From: Lichenicoccus sp964247695 | GTDB taxonomy: Bacteria > Pseudomonadota > Alphaproteobacteria > Acetobacterales > Acetobacteraceae | Direction of reading: 5' to 3' | Length of the DNA: 64,000 nucleotides | Assembly (NCBI GenBank): GCA_964247695.1 | Contig: CAXTVI010000007.1 | Location: 48,280-112,279, forward strand | Shown here: positions 53,629-62,275 of the stretch, piece after piece | How positions within the stretch are numbered: the stretch's first letter is position 1 | Layout of the letters: the number at the start of each line of letters is the position of its first letter | The notes under the pieces: generated by a model | The model's database searches: none | Told to the model about the DNA's origin: nothing | Seen by the model: only the letters and a program-made list of their open reading frames with translations | Translations under genes and position numbers: made by a program

Positions 53629-54514
53629 CGGCGCCGACCTGCAATGCTCTCGCGGCCCGGTACTCGCCCAGGAGCCGATCCACCAGTACGGCCGCCGGAC
53701 GGACAGCATCGATCGCGCCGATGCCCTGGCCGCAGCCCCAGACGTCGCGCCACGCCGTCGCCGCCCCGCTCACCTTGAGTCCGGCGCCGGACGCGCGCGG
53801 CAGGTCGTCCGGATCGTGGCCGGCGTTGCGTATGGAGCCTGCCAGGTAGTTGCCGTGCACCCCGGTGAACAGGTCCGAGTAGGCGATGTCGGCGGCGTTG
53901 CTCTCGACCACCATCCGCTTGTAGCCGGCGACCGCATTGGCTTCTTCGGTGGCAATGAAAAGCGAGCCGATCGAGACCAGGTCGGCGCCGAGGATGCGCG
54001 CCGCCAGGATGGCGCGACCGCTGCCGATCGCGCCCGCCAGCACCAGCGGCCCGTCGAACCATTGCCGCGTCTCGGCGAGCAGGGCGAACGGTGACTGCAT
54101 GCCGGCATGGCCACCCGCACCAGCGGCGACCAGGATCAACCCGTCGGCGCCAGCCTCGACCGCCTTGTGGGCGTGGCGCTGGTTGGTGACGTCGTGCAGC
54201 ACCAGGCCGCCTGCCTCGTGCACCGCGGCATTCACCTCCGGCTGCACGCCGAGCGAGGTGATTACCAGCCGCACCCGCCGCCGTACGCAGGTGTCGAGAT
54301 CGGACGCGAGACGTTCGTTGGTCCGGTGCACGATCAGGTTGACCCCAACCGGACCAGCCGGCACTCCCGCATCCGCCTCGATCCGGTCGAGCCAGTCGTC
54401 CAGTGCGCCGGGACCGCGCGCGTTCAGGGCCGGGAACGCCCCGATGATCCCGGCGCGGCACTGCGCGCTCACCAGCGCCGGGTTCGAGACGATGTACATC
54501 GGCGCCCCCAGCAC
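53621..54514 (-). CDS. Nitronate monooxygenase / 2-nitropropane dioxygenase-family protein
   Basis: FMN-dependent TIM-barrel enzyme, 297 residues from GTG 54514. Motifs are LGAPMYIVSNPALV, GIIGAFPALNAR, PVGVNLIVH, the catalytic His in GAGGHAGMQSPFALL, LVLAGAIGSGRAI and GADLVSIGSLF. In the conserved family the frame begins about 15 residues earlier, but no ATG, GTG or TTG exists there (LARQFDDLVAGLRLPV). The true start may be a CTG near 54559, overlapping the thioesterase stop. A role in detoxifying nitronates, or in an oxidation step of acid degradation, is open. Confidence 0.85.
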   Translation of the reverse strand: MLGAPMYIVSNPALVSAQCRAGIIGAFPALNARGPGALDDWLDRIEADAGVPAGPVGVNLIVHRTNERLASDLDTCVRRRVRLVITSLGVQPEVNAAVHEAGGLVLHDVTNQRHAHKAVEAGADGLILVAAGAGGHAGMQSPFALLAETRQWFDGPLVLAGAIGSGRAILAARILGADLVSIGSLFIATEEANAVAGYKRMVVESNAADIAYSDLFTGVHGNYLAGSIRNAGHDPDDLPRASGAGLKVSGAATAWRDVWGCGQGIGAIDAVRPAAVLVDRLLGEYRAARALQVGADA

Positions 54515-54551
54515 CGGCAGGCGCAGGCCGGCGACCAGGTCGTCGAACTGT

Positions 54552-55046
54552 CTAGCCAGGATGCCCGGCTCCCGTCAGGTATCGGCGCAGGTGGTCGCCG
54601 ATATCCATCAGCGCGGTGTCCGGTGCCGGCTTCACGATCTTGTAGATGCCGCGTGCCCGGGCTACCGGTGCGCCGTTCGCGCGCAGCAGCGCGGTGGCGA
54701 ACACCGTGCCGCGCGTGATGCGGTCTATCTCGGGCCGCGCCTCGACCCAGGCGCCGAGCAGGGTCGGGGCCAGGTAGTCCAGCGACAGGCTGATCGTCGG
54801 CAGGATCTGTGCGGCGATGGGGCGCGCGAACAAGGCGGCCATGCAGAGATGAACATCGATGAAGGTCGCCAGCATGCCGCCATGACAGTTGCCGGCAGGG
54901 TTCAGATGATGTGCCTCGACCCTGAAGCCGCCCAGCAGCACGTCGCCGTCGGCCTTGACCCAGATCGGCCCGCAGAGCGTGTTGAAGCCGTCCCCGCCGA
55001 TCTGCGGCAGCGGCAGGAAGCCGTCCGGGACGCGCGCGTCGCTCAT
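54552..55046 (-). CDS. Hotdog-fold thioesterase (PaaI-like)
   Basis: The 164-residue protein has the hotdog pattern with NPAGNCHGGMLATFIDVHLCMAAL, where the conserved Asn and His-Gly-Gly start the central helix, followed by LPTISLSLDYLAP. Such enzymes hydrolyse acyl-CoA thioesters, here perhaps products or dead-end intermediates of beta-oxidation. ATG 55046 overlaps the SCP2 stop as ATGA. The longer upstream frame runs antiphase through the SCP2 gene. Confidence 0.84.
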   Translation of the reverse strand: MSDARVPDGFLPLPQIGGDGFNTLCGPIWVKADGDVLLGGFRVEAHHLNPAGNCHGGMLATFIDVHLCMAALFARPIAAQILPTISLSLDYLAPTLLGAWVEARPEIDRITRGTVFATALLRANGAPVARARGIYKIVKPAPDTALMDIGDHLRRYLTGAGHPG

Positions 55047-55339
55047 TCCGCGCGCAGCGCCGAGGCCAGTTGCAGGGCGAGCGTCATGTCGCCGTCCACT
55101 CTCAGCTGGCCGGTCATATAGGCCATCGTGGCGTTGAGCCGGCCCTCCATCAGGCGTTCCAGATTGTCGGCGGACAGGCTGATACGGCAATCTGCCGGCG
55201 CTTCCTCGTTGCCGACATTGGTGCCGTCGAGATGGATCAGGCCGGTGTCGCCGAGGTCGAGCAGCACCGGCCGCGACAGGCCGGCGTTCTTCTCGGCGGT
55301 TTCGCGCACGCGCGCGGTCAGATCGTCCAGGTCAGGCAT
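55043..55339 (-). CDS. SCP2 sterol-binding domain protein
   Basis: A 98-residue single SCP2 domain: VLLDLGDTGLIHLDG, ADCRISLSADNLERLMEGRLNATMAYMTGQLRVDGDMTLALQL in essence. SCP2 domains bind fatty acyl chains or acyl-CoA in a hydrophobic tunnel, which fits its place between an acyl-CoA dehydrogenase (8 bases away) and a thioesterase. It likely carries substrate within the pathway. Confidence 0.88.
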   Translation of the reverse strand: MPDLDDLTARVRETAEKNAGLSRPVLLDLGDTGLIHLDGTNVGNEEAPADCRISLSADNLERLMEGRLNATMAYMTGQLRVDGDMTLALQLASALRAE

Positions 55340-55347
55340 GGCAGCTC

Positions 55348-57138
55348 CTAAAAGGCGGCGTCCTCGAGCGCCATGGTGGACTGCTTGCCCGACTTGATCG
55401 CCAGGAACAAGGCGGTCGCCTGCGGCAGGATACGGTCGATGAAGAACTGCGCCGAGGCCAGCTTGCCACGATAAAAGCCGGCATCCGGGCCGGCATCACC
55501 GAGCTTGGCATGAGAAATCTGGGCCGAGCGGACGAACATGTAGCCCATCGCCACCAGTCCCAGCAGCCGCAGGTAGTCAGTGGCGGCCGCACCCGCTTCC
55601 TCCGGATCCTTCAGCCCGGACTGCGCGATCTGCCCGGTGGCGAGCTGCAGCGCCCCGAACGCCCGCTCCAGATGCTCCACCATGCCGCCTATCGCCGCAT
55701 CCTTGCGGTTGGCGGCGATGAACTCCGACACCGGATGGAAGAAGTACCGCAGCGAGCGACCCATATGCGCCGGCATCTTGCGGCCGACCAGGTCGAGCGC
55801 CTGGATGCCGTTGGTGCCCTCGTACAGCATGGCGATGCGGGCATCGCGAACATACTGCTCGACACCGTGCTCGCGTATGTAGCCGTGGCCGCCATAGACC
55901 TGCACCCCGAGGCTGGCCGCCTCGAACCCGAGATCGGTGAACAACGCCTTCACCACCGGCGTCATCAGGGCGACGAAATCTGCGGCCGCGGTGCGCGCCG
56001 CCTCGGTCCCGGCGTGGCGCGACAGGTCGACCGCCTGGGATACCCAGGTTCCGACCGCCCGGCAGCCCTCGGCGCTGGTACGCATGGTCATCAGCATGCG
56101 CCGCACGTCCGGATGCACGATGATCGGATCGGCTGCGAGATCGGGACGCTTGGTGCCGCCGAGTGACCGGCCCTGCAGGCGGTCCTTCGCGTAGGCGACC
56201 GCGGACTGGTAGGCGGCCGACGCGATGCCGAGCCCCTGGATGCCGACGCCGAGCCGCTCCTCGTTCATCATGGTGAACATGCCCTGCATGCCCTTGTGGG
56301 GCAGGCCGACGAGCCAGCCCCTCGCGTCGTCGAAGGCGATCTGGCAGGTCGCCGAGGCCTTCAGCCCCATCTTGTGCTCGATGCCGGTGCAGGCGACGCC
56401 GTTGCGCTCGCCCGGCGTGCCGTCCTCGCGCGGCAGGAACTTCGGCACCAGGAACAGGCTGATCCCCTTGATGCCGGCCGGCGCGTCCGGTAGCCGCGCC
56501 AGCACCAGGTGGACGATGTTCTCGGTCAGGTCGTGCTCGCCGGCGGAGATGAAGATCTTGGCGCCGTTCAGCCGGTAGCCGCCGTCCCCGTCGGGCACCG
56601 CGCGGGTGCGCAGCAGGCCGAGATCGGTGCCGCAATGGCTCTCCGTCAGGCACATGGTGCCGGACCAGACGCCCTCGATCATCTTCGGCAAATAGAGGTC
56701 CTTCAGGTCCTTGGACCCGTGCGCCGCCAGCGCCTTGACCGCACCGTGGGTCAGGCCCGGATACAGGCTGAAGGAGAGGTTGCTGGCGCAGATCATCTCC
56801 TGCACCAGCGAGTTCACGCTCTCGGGCAGCCCCTGGCCGCCATAGTCCGGATCGCCCGCCACCGAGCTCCAACCGCCGTCGCGGAACACGCCGTAGGCCT
56901 CGCGGAACCCCTTAGGGGTGCGCACGACGCCGTTCTCGGCCACGCAGCCCTCGATGTCGCCGGACGCGTTCAGCGGCAGCAACACTTCAGTGGCGATCTT
57001 GGCGGCCTCCTCCAGCACGCTGTTCACCGTGTCGGCGTTGAGGTCGGCGAACGCCGGCAGCGCGGTCAGCGCATCGAGCCCGTGCAGCTCGTAGAGGTTG
57101 AAGCGCATGTCGCGCAAAGGTGCTTCGTAGGTCTGCAT
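55348..57138 (-). CDS. Acyl-CoA dehydrogenase (large, 596-residue type)
   Basis: FAD enzyme for the first step of beta-oxidation. The protein has 596 residues, longer than short-chain types. After an N-terminal segment come MCLTESHCGTDLGLLRTRA (FAD/substrate), GAKIFISAGEHDLTENIVH, and the catalytic Glu440 in AMLYEGTNGIQALDLVGRK. The C-terminal extension (about 470-596) is typical of long-chain or DMSP-type homologues. GGAG lies 8 bases before ATG 57138. It sits 30 bases after fadB. Confidence 0.93.
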   Translation of the reverse strand: MQTYEAPLRDMRFNLYELHGLDALTALPAFADLNADTVNSVLEEAAKIATEVLLPLNASGDIEGCVAENGVVRTPKGFREAYGVFRDGGWSSVAGDPDYGGQGLPESVNSLVQEMICASNLSFSLYPGLTHGAVKALAAHGSKDLKDLYLPKMIEGVWSGTMCLTESHCGTDLGLLRTRAVPDGDGGYRLNGAKIFISAGEHDLTENIVHLVLARLPDAPAGIKGISLFLVPKFLPREDGTPGERNGVACTGIEHKMGLKASATCQIAFDDARGWLVGLPHKGMQGMFTMMNEERLGVGIQGLGIASAAYQSAVAYAKDRLQGRSLGGTKRPDLAADPIIVHPDVRRMLMTMRTSAEGCRAVGTWVSQAVDLSRHAGTEAARTAAADFVALMTPVVKALFTDLGFEAASLGVQVYGGHGYIREHGVEQYVRDARIAMLYEGTNGIQALDLVGRKMPAHMGRSLRYFFHPVSEFIAANRKDAAIGGMVEHLERAFGALQLATGQIAQSGLKDPEEAGAAATDYLRLLGLVAMGYMFVRSAQISHAKLGDAGPDAGFYRGKLASAQFFIDRILPQATALFLAIKSGKQSTMALEDAAF

Positions 57139-57168
57139 GAAGTCTGCTCCGTATGACCGGAAGGAAGT

Positions 57169-59514
57169 TCAGTTGCGCAGCGGCTTGCCGGTTTCCAGCG
57201 TGTGCTGGATGCGGTCCAGCGTTGGACCGGTCCGGATCAGGCGCATGAAGGCGCGGCGTTCCAGCGCCAGCAGGTCCTTTTCGCTGACGATGTCGACACA
57301 GTCGGCGTCACCGCCGGTCAGCACCTCGGCCAGCCCGTCGGTCACCACCAGGTCATGCGACGACGCGATGCCCTGGCGATGGTAGCCATGGGCGGCAAGG
57401 CTCATGGCGAGGCGTCCGCCGGCCCCCGGCAGCCTGAACTCCGGCGGCTTCGGTGGCACGTAGCCTTCGACCATCGACAGCGCCCGGGCACGGGCGTCGA
57501 ACAGCAGCCGGTCGCGGTTCATTGTGATGCCGTCGCTATCGCGCAGGAAGCGCAGCGACTTCGCCTCCGCCGCCGATTTCGACACGCTGGCGACGCTGAC
57601 CGTCTCGAACACCTTGCTCGGCGCCGGCATCGGTCCGTGTGGCGCGCCGGCTGCGTCACGCCAGCGCTGCAGCATCTCGCCGCAGCCGCCCCAGCCCGGC
57701 ACCAGCCCGACCCCGCATTCAACCAGCCCGATATAGCTCTCGGAATGCGCCTGCACCGCGTCGGCGTGCAGCACCACCTCGCAGCCGCCGCCGAGCGCGA
57801 GGCCGGCGACGCCCGCCACCACCGGGAACGGCGCGTATTTCATCGCCTTCAGGGTGCGCTGGCCGCTGCTCACCAGCTTCTCGATCTCGCCCCAGGCGGC
57901 GATGTTGCAGGCGAACAGGGCAAGGCCGAGATTGGCGCCGGCCGAGAAGTTGGTGGCGTCGCTGTAGATCACCAGCGCGCGGAACCGCTGCTTGACCACA
58001 TCGACGCTCTTCTCAAGCAGCTTGAGGATCGGCTCGTCGATCGAATTCATTTTCGAGCTGAATTCAAAGCATGCCACGCCGTCGCCGATATCCCACAATG
58101 CAGCCGAGCCATTGCGCAGTTCCGGCTCGCGCTTGCGCTTGATGTCGGCCAGCAGCAGCACGCCCGGCTCGCGCGGCACCGAACGATACTGCCCGTCGGT
58201 GCCGAAAAATTGCGTCTCGCCGTCCACCACCTTGTAGAACGTGCCGCCGCCGACCTGACGCAGCAGCGCAGGCACTGTCAGCCCGTCCTGTTCCAGCCTG
58301 GAGGCGACCGTCTCGGGGCCAAGCGCATCGAGCAGCTCGAACGGCCCTTGCTTCCAGTTGAAGCCGAGGCGCATCGCTGCATCGACGGCGACGATGTCGT
58401 CGGCGATCGCGGGCACCAGGCTTGCGGCATAGGCCAGCGTCGCCCCCATCACCGCCCAGGCGTAGCGGCCGAGCTTACCTGGCGACGCGATCAGCGCCTT
58501 CGGGCTGCGCGACAGCTCGGACGGAACCGTGGCTTTCGCCGAGGTGGCATAGTCGCCGGTGACGAGCCCGATCGACTCCTTCACCTTCCCGGCCGTCCGG
58601 TTGATCCGGTAGAAGCCGCCCCGGCCCTTCCGGCCGGTATAGCCATCGGCAATCATCTTGCTCAGCAGCGGCAACTCGCGCAGCGAGGCGAGGAACGCGT
58701 CGTCCGCCGGCAGCGACGCCTTCATGCTGGCATTGATGTGCGGCATCAGGTCGAGCCCGACCAGGTCGAGCAGACCGAACACGCCGGTCTTGGGAATGCC
58801 GAATGGCCGCCCCATGACCGCGTCGGCTTCCTCGATGGTGAGCCCTAGATCCATCGCGGCGTTCACGCCATGCTGCAGCCAGAACGTGCCGATGCGGTTG
58901 GCGATGAAGCCGGGCGTGTCCTTGGCGCGCACCACGGTCTTGCCGAGGCGGTGGTCGGAGAACTGCGCGATGCGATCCACCAGCGCGGCGTCTGTCTCGG
59001 GACTGGTGACGATCTCCAGAAGCCGCATGTAGCGCGGCGGGTTGAAGAAATGCGTGATCATGACGTCGCGCTGGAGCGCTGTCGGCAGACCCTCGATGAG
59101 CTGCGCCAGCGGGATCGTCGAGGTGTTCGAGCTGATCACGATGCCCGGGCGACGCACCGCATCCAGCCGGCGATACAGCGCCTGCTTGGCATCGAGGCGC
59201 TCGATGATGGCCTCGATCACCCAGTCGCACTCAGCCACGCGGCCGAGATCGTCCTCGATGTTGCCGGTCTCAACCAGCCTTGCCGCGGCCGGCGACATGA
59301 ATGGCGCCGGGTCGGTCTTGAGCAGGCGCGCGATTGCTGCCTTGGCGACGCCGTTCCGATCCGCACCCTCGTCCTTCGGCAGGATGTCGAGCAGCAGCAC
59401 GCGCACGCCGGCATTGGCCACCTGCGCCGCGATCGCGGCGCCCATTACGCCGGCGCCGATGACGCAGACGCGCTCGATGCTGTCAGTTGCCGCGCTTTGG
59501 GAGGGGGGCGCCAT
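57169..59514 (-). CDS. fadB: 3-hydroxyacyl-CoA dehydrogenase / enoyl-CoA hydratase fusion
   Basis: The 781-residue protein combines two beta-oxidation steps. The NAD+-dependent hydroxyacyl-CoA dehydrogenase is N-terminal (VCVIGAGVMGAAIAAQVANAG; ISSNTSTIP; MITHFFNPP), and a crotonase domain is C-terminal (FSAGANLGLAL, GLALGGGCEVVLHADAVQAH, GLVECGVGLVPGWGG). This is the reverse of E. coli FadB, but known in many proteobacteria. ATG 59514 shares one base with the fadA TAA (TAATG). Confidence 0.93.
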   Translation of the reverse strand: MAPPSQSAATDSIERVCVIGAGVMGAAIAAQVANAGVRVLLLDILPKDEGADRNGVAKAAIARLLKTDPAPFMSPAAARLVETGNIEDDLGRVAECDWVIEAIIERLDAKQALYRRLDAVRRPGIVISSNTSTIPLAQLIEGLPTALQRDVMITHFFNPPRYMRLLEIVTSPETDAALVDRIAQFSDHRLGKTVVRAKDTPGFIANRIGTFWLQHGVNAAMDLGLTIEEADAVMGRPFGIPKTGVFGLLDLVGLDLMPHINASMKASLPADDAFLASLRELPLLSKMIADGYTGRKGRGGFYRINRTAGKVKESIGLVTGDYATSAKATVPSELSRSPKALIASPGKLGRYAWAVMGATLAYAASLVPAIADDIVAVDAAMRLGFNWKQGPFELLDALGPETVASRLEQDGLTVPALLRQVGGGTFYKVVDGETQFFGTDGQYRSVPREPGVLLLADIKRKREPELRNGSAALWDIGDGVACFEFSSKMNSIDEPILKLLEKSVDVVKQRFRALVIYSDATNFSAGANLGLALFACNIAAWGEIEKLVSSGQRTLKAMKYAPFPVVAGVAGLALGGGCEVVLHADAVQAHSESYIGLVECGVGLVPGWGGCGEMLQRWRDAAGAPHGPMPAPSKVFETVSVASVSKSAAEAKSLRFLRDSDGITMNRDRLLFDARARALSMVEGYVPPKPPEFRLPGAGGRLAMSLAAHGYHRQGIASSHDLVVTDGLAEVLTGGDADCVDIVSEKDLLALERRAFMRLIRTGPTLDRIQHTLETGKPLRN

Positions 59515-60650
59515 TACACGCGCTCCAGCAGCGTCGCGATCCCCTGGCCGCCGCCGATGCACTGCGTCGCCAGCGCGTAGCGGCCGCCGTCGCGCGCCAG
59601 CAGCTGCGCCGCCTTGCCGACGATGCGGGCGCCGGTCGCGCCCAGCGGATGGCCGATCGCGATCGCGCCGCCATCGATATTGAGCGTCTCGTCGCGCACG
59701 CCGATCTCGCCGGCACAGGCGAGCGCCTGGCTGGCAAACGCCTCGTTCAGCTCGACCACGTCCAGCTCCGAGGCCTTCACGCCGCCGCGCTCAAGCGCCT
59801 TGCGGCTGGCCAGGATCGGGCCGAGCCCCATGACTTCCGGCGCACAGCCGGAGATCGCGATGCTGCGCAGCCGCGCCATCATGCGCAGGCCGTTCCGGGA
59901 GGCATACTGCTCGGTGCAGACCAGCACCGCGCTGGCGCCGTCGGTCAGTGGCGAGGCGGTGCCGGCAGTGACGGTGCCGTTGACCTGGAAGGCCGGCTTC
60001 AGCCCGGCGAGACCCTCGGCGGTGCTCTCGGGACGCAGGCAGCCATCGGTGTCCACCGTGCCGGTCTTGGTGCGGATCGGCACGATCTCGTCCTTCAGGC
60101 GGCCGCCGGCTCGCGCCTCGGCGGCCTTGCGCTGGCTGGCCAGCGCGAACCTCTCCTGCATCTCGCGGCTGATCTCGTAGCGGGACGCCACGTTCTCGGC
60201 GGTGTCGCCCATCCCGATATAGGCCGGCGCCTTGGCCGCCAGCTCCGGGTTCGGCAGCGGGTTGAAGCCCTGCATCGGCACCCGGCTCATGCTCTCGACG
60301 CCGGCGCAGATGAACACCTCGCCGGCCCCGAGCGCGATCGCGCCCGCCGCCATGTGCACCGACTGCATCGAGGACCCGCAGAAGCGGTTGACGGTGACGC
60401 CGCCGACCGATTGCGGCAGGTCGGCCAGCAGACCGATCAGGCGCGCGACATTCATGCCCTGCTCGCCCTCGGGGAAGGCGCAGCCGACGATCAGGTCCTC
60501 GATATCCCCGGGCTTCACCCCGGTCCGCTCGACCAGCCCGCGCACCACCTGGGCCGCCAGGTCATCCGGCCTGACCCGGGCCAGGGCGCCCTTGGAGGCG
60601 AAATGGAACGGCGAGCGGGCATAGCCCGCGATGACGATGTTATTGATCAA
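59514..60650 (-). CDS. fadA: Acetyl-CoA acyltransferase (thiolase)
   Basis: Thiolase for the last step of beta-oxidation. The 378-residue protein has the reactive Cys91 in VNRFCGSSMQS, NEAFASQALA, and the C-terminal IAIGHPLGATGARI and CIGGGQGIA. Start is TTG 60650: an AGGAGA lies 8 bases upstream and the product then begins INNIVIAGYARSPF, as in the family; the longer frame from 60704 is not thiolase-like. It opens the minus-strand operon, followed by fadB. Confidence 0.94.
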   Translation of the reverse strand: MINNIVIAGYARSPFHFASKGALARVRPDDLAAQVVRGLVERTGVKPGDIEDLIVGCAFPEGEQGMNVARLIGLLADLPQSVGGVTVNRFCGSSMQSVHMAAGAIALGAGEVFICAGVESMSRVPMQGFNPLPNPELAAKAPAYIGMGDTAENVASRYEISREMQERFALASQRKAAEARAGGRLKDEIVPIRTKTGTVDTDGCLRPESTAEGLAGLKPAFQVNGTVTAGTASPLTDGASAVLVCTEQYASRNGLRMMARLRSIAISGCAPEVMGLGPILASRKALERGGVKASELDVVELNEAFASQALACAGEIGVRDETLNIDGGAIAIGHPLGATGARIVGKAAQLLARDGGRYALATQCIGGGQGIATLLERV

Positions 60651-60689
60651 GGTTGCGTCTCCTGGCTCGGCTTCGCCAACGGCATGACC

Positions 60690-60703
60690 TGCCGTATACG
60701 TCA
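60690..60703. promoter_or_regulatory. Candidate operator upstream of fadA
   Basis: TGCCGTATACGTCA matches its reverse complement at 12 of 14 positions. It lies 40 bases before the fadA start and overlaps TTGACG on the minus strand. It resembles the ACGT-type palindromes reported for LiuR-like MerR regulators, and such a gene closes this operon. Binding is inference. Confidence 0.45.
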
Positions 60704-60851
60704 ATCAGTTCCAGTCAGATAGCACCCGACGGCTGCTCGGGCAACCGGGGCCGGCCTCGTCGTATCCACCCCATGGCGCTTCGTGCAGCCCACCCCGACG
60801 TCAGGCGGTTGACGAATAGGGCATGCGACCCACCGCTCGAACGAACCTGAG

Positions 60852-60862
60852 ACAACAGTTGT
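60852..60862. promoter_or_regulatory. Inverted repeat upstream of the FadL-like gene
   Basis: ACAAC-A-GTTGT is a perfect 5-base inverted repeat 63 bases before the porin ATG, next to a T-rich stretch. The 275 bases between fadA and the porin gene (60651-60925) hold no gene and must carry both divergent promoters. TTGACG at 60809-60814 is a possible -35 for the porin side. Confidence 0.35.
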
Positions 60863-60925
60863 GTTTGCTTTCTTTTACCGAGTTCAAGATGTTAGGTCAT
60901 GTTGTAGACGTAACAAGGCGTGATC

Positions 60926-62218
60926 ATGAAACAGACCCTTCTCGCGGGCGGCGTCGGGCTGGCCTGCCTGGTCGTGTCGGGAGCCGGCGCACAGGCCGCG
61001 GGCTTCTATCTGCAGGACCAGTCGATCCTGGGTGGCGGACGCGCCTATTCCGGGGAAGCCGCCGACATGGGCGCGCAGTCGATGTGGTGGAACCCGGCCA
61101 GCATTGCCGGCATCGAGCAGTCGCAATCCTATGGCGGGGTCGTCGGCATCCTGCCGGATTCCGACGTTCGCAACCGCAGCTCGACGCTGACCAATCCTTT
61201 CGCCGGAACCCTGCCGGATGGCGGTGCCGGCCATGCCAGCAATCCGGTCCAGAACGGCGTGCTGCCCAGCGGCGCGTTCGCCTGGCGCTTCAGCGACCAG
61301 TGGTCGCTTGGCATCGACAGTACCTCCCCGTTCAGCTTCATCACCAAGTATCCGACCGATAGCTGGACCCGCTATGCCGCCCAGACCTCCCGGCTGACCA
61401 CGATCGACCTCCAGCCGACGGTCGCCTGGCGGCCGGTGCGCTGGCTCGGCATCGGCATCGGGCCGAACGTCGAATACACGCTGGCGGATTTCAGCAACGC
61501 GCTGCCGAACCTGCTGCCCGGCTCGCCGGACGGCCAGCAGACCCTGCACGTCAATGGCTGGGACGTCGGCTACAATGTCGGTGTCCAGCTGCACCTCACC
61601 GACCGGCTGACCTTCGGCGCCGCCTACCGCTCCAGGATCCAGCACAACCTTAGCGGCAAGCTCGACATCGACGGCCTTGGCGGACCGCTGGCGGCGGAGA
61701 ATCTCCGGGCCGACGCCGGTGCGAAGTTCACCACGCCCTGGGCCGCCACCTTCGGCGTGCGCTGGCAGGCGACCGACCGGCTGGCCCTCAATGCGCAGGC
61801 GGTGCGCACCGGCTGGAGCGTGTTCGACGCGGTGTATGTCACCAGCCCGATCACTACCCAGACCCCCGAGAACTACCAGGACACCCTGAACGGGGCGTTC
61901 GGCGCCGATTTCGCCGTGACCCGGCGCTGGACCGTGCGCGGCGGCGTCCAGTACGACCCGACACCGACGCAGGGCGACTCGCGCGATCCGCGCGTTCCCG
62001 ACGGCAATCGCTGGACCTTCGCGCTCGGCACCTCAGTCAAGGCGACGTCGAGTATCACCATCGACGCCAGCCTGAACTACATCGATTTCCAGAACTCCCG
62101 GATCAGCCGCAACGCGACGGCCTATGCCGGCACGCCGGTGGAGACGCCGATCGATCTGGAGGGCGACGTGGAGGCCAGTGCCTGGGTCGTCGGCCTCGGC
62201 ACCCGCATGTTCTTCTGA
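60926..62218 (+). CDS. OmpP1/FadL-family outer-membrane transporter
   Basis: A beta-barrel for uptake of long-chain fatty acids or other hydrophobic compounds. The 430-residue protein has a signal peptide (MKQTLLAGGVGLACLVVSGA, cleavage near AQAA). The mature N-terminus is GFYLQDQSILGGGRAYSGEAA, and ADMGAQSMWWNPAS is the family's hatch motif. It ends in Phe-Phe, as outer-membrane barrels do. ATG 60926 is preferred over GTG 60920. It diverges from the beta-oxidation operon and precedes the acyl-CoA ligase by 57 bases. Confidence 0.92.
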   Translation: MKQTLLAGGVGLACLVVSGAGAQAAGFYLQDQSILGGGRAYSGEAADMGAQSMWWNPASIAGIEQSQSYGGVVGILPDSDVRNRSSTLTNPFAGTLPDGGAGHASNPVQNGVLPSGAFAWRFSDQWSLGIDSTSPFSFITKYPTDSWTRYAAQTSRLTTIDLQPTVAWRPVRWLGIGIGPNVEYTLADFSNALPNLLPGSPDGQQTLHVNGWDVGYNVGVQLHLTDRLTFGAAYRSRIQHNLSGKLDIDGLGGPLAAENLRADAGAKFTTPWAATFGVRWQATDRLALNAQAVRTGWSVFDAVYVTSPITTQTPENYQDTLNGAFGADFAVTRRWTVRGGVQYDPTPTQGDSRDPRVPDGNRWTFALGTSVKATSSITIDASLNYIDFQNSRISRNATAYAGTPVETPIDLEGDVEASAWVVGLGTRMFF

Positions 62219-62275
62219 GGGTCGTTCGGGTAGCGTCAGGCCGGGACCTAAAACAAAGCAGACGGGCAGGGCGGA

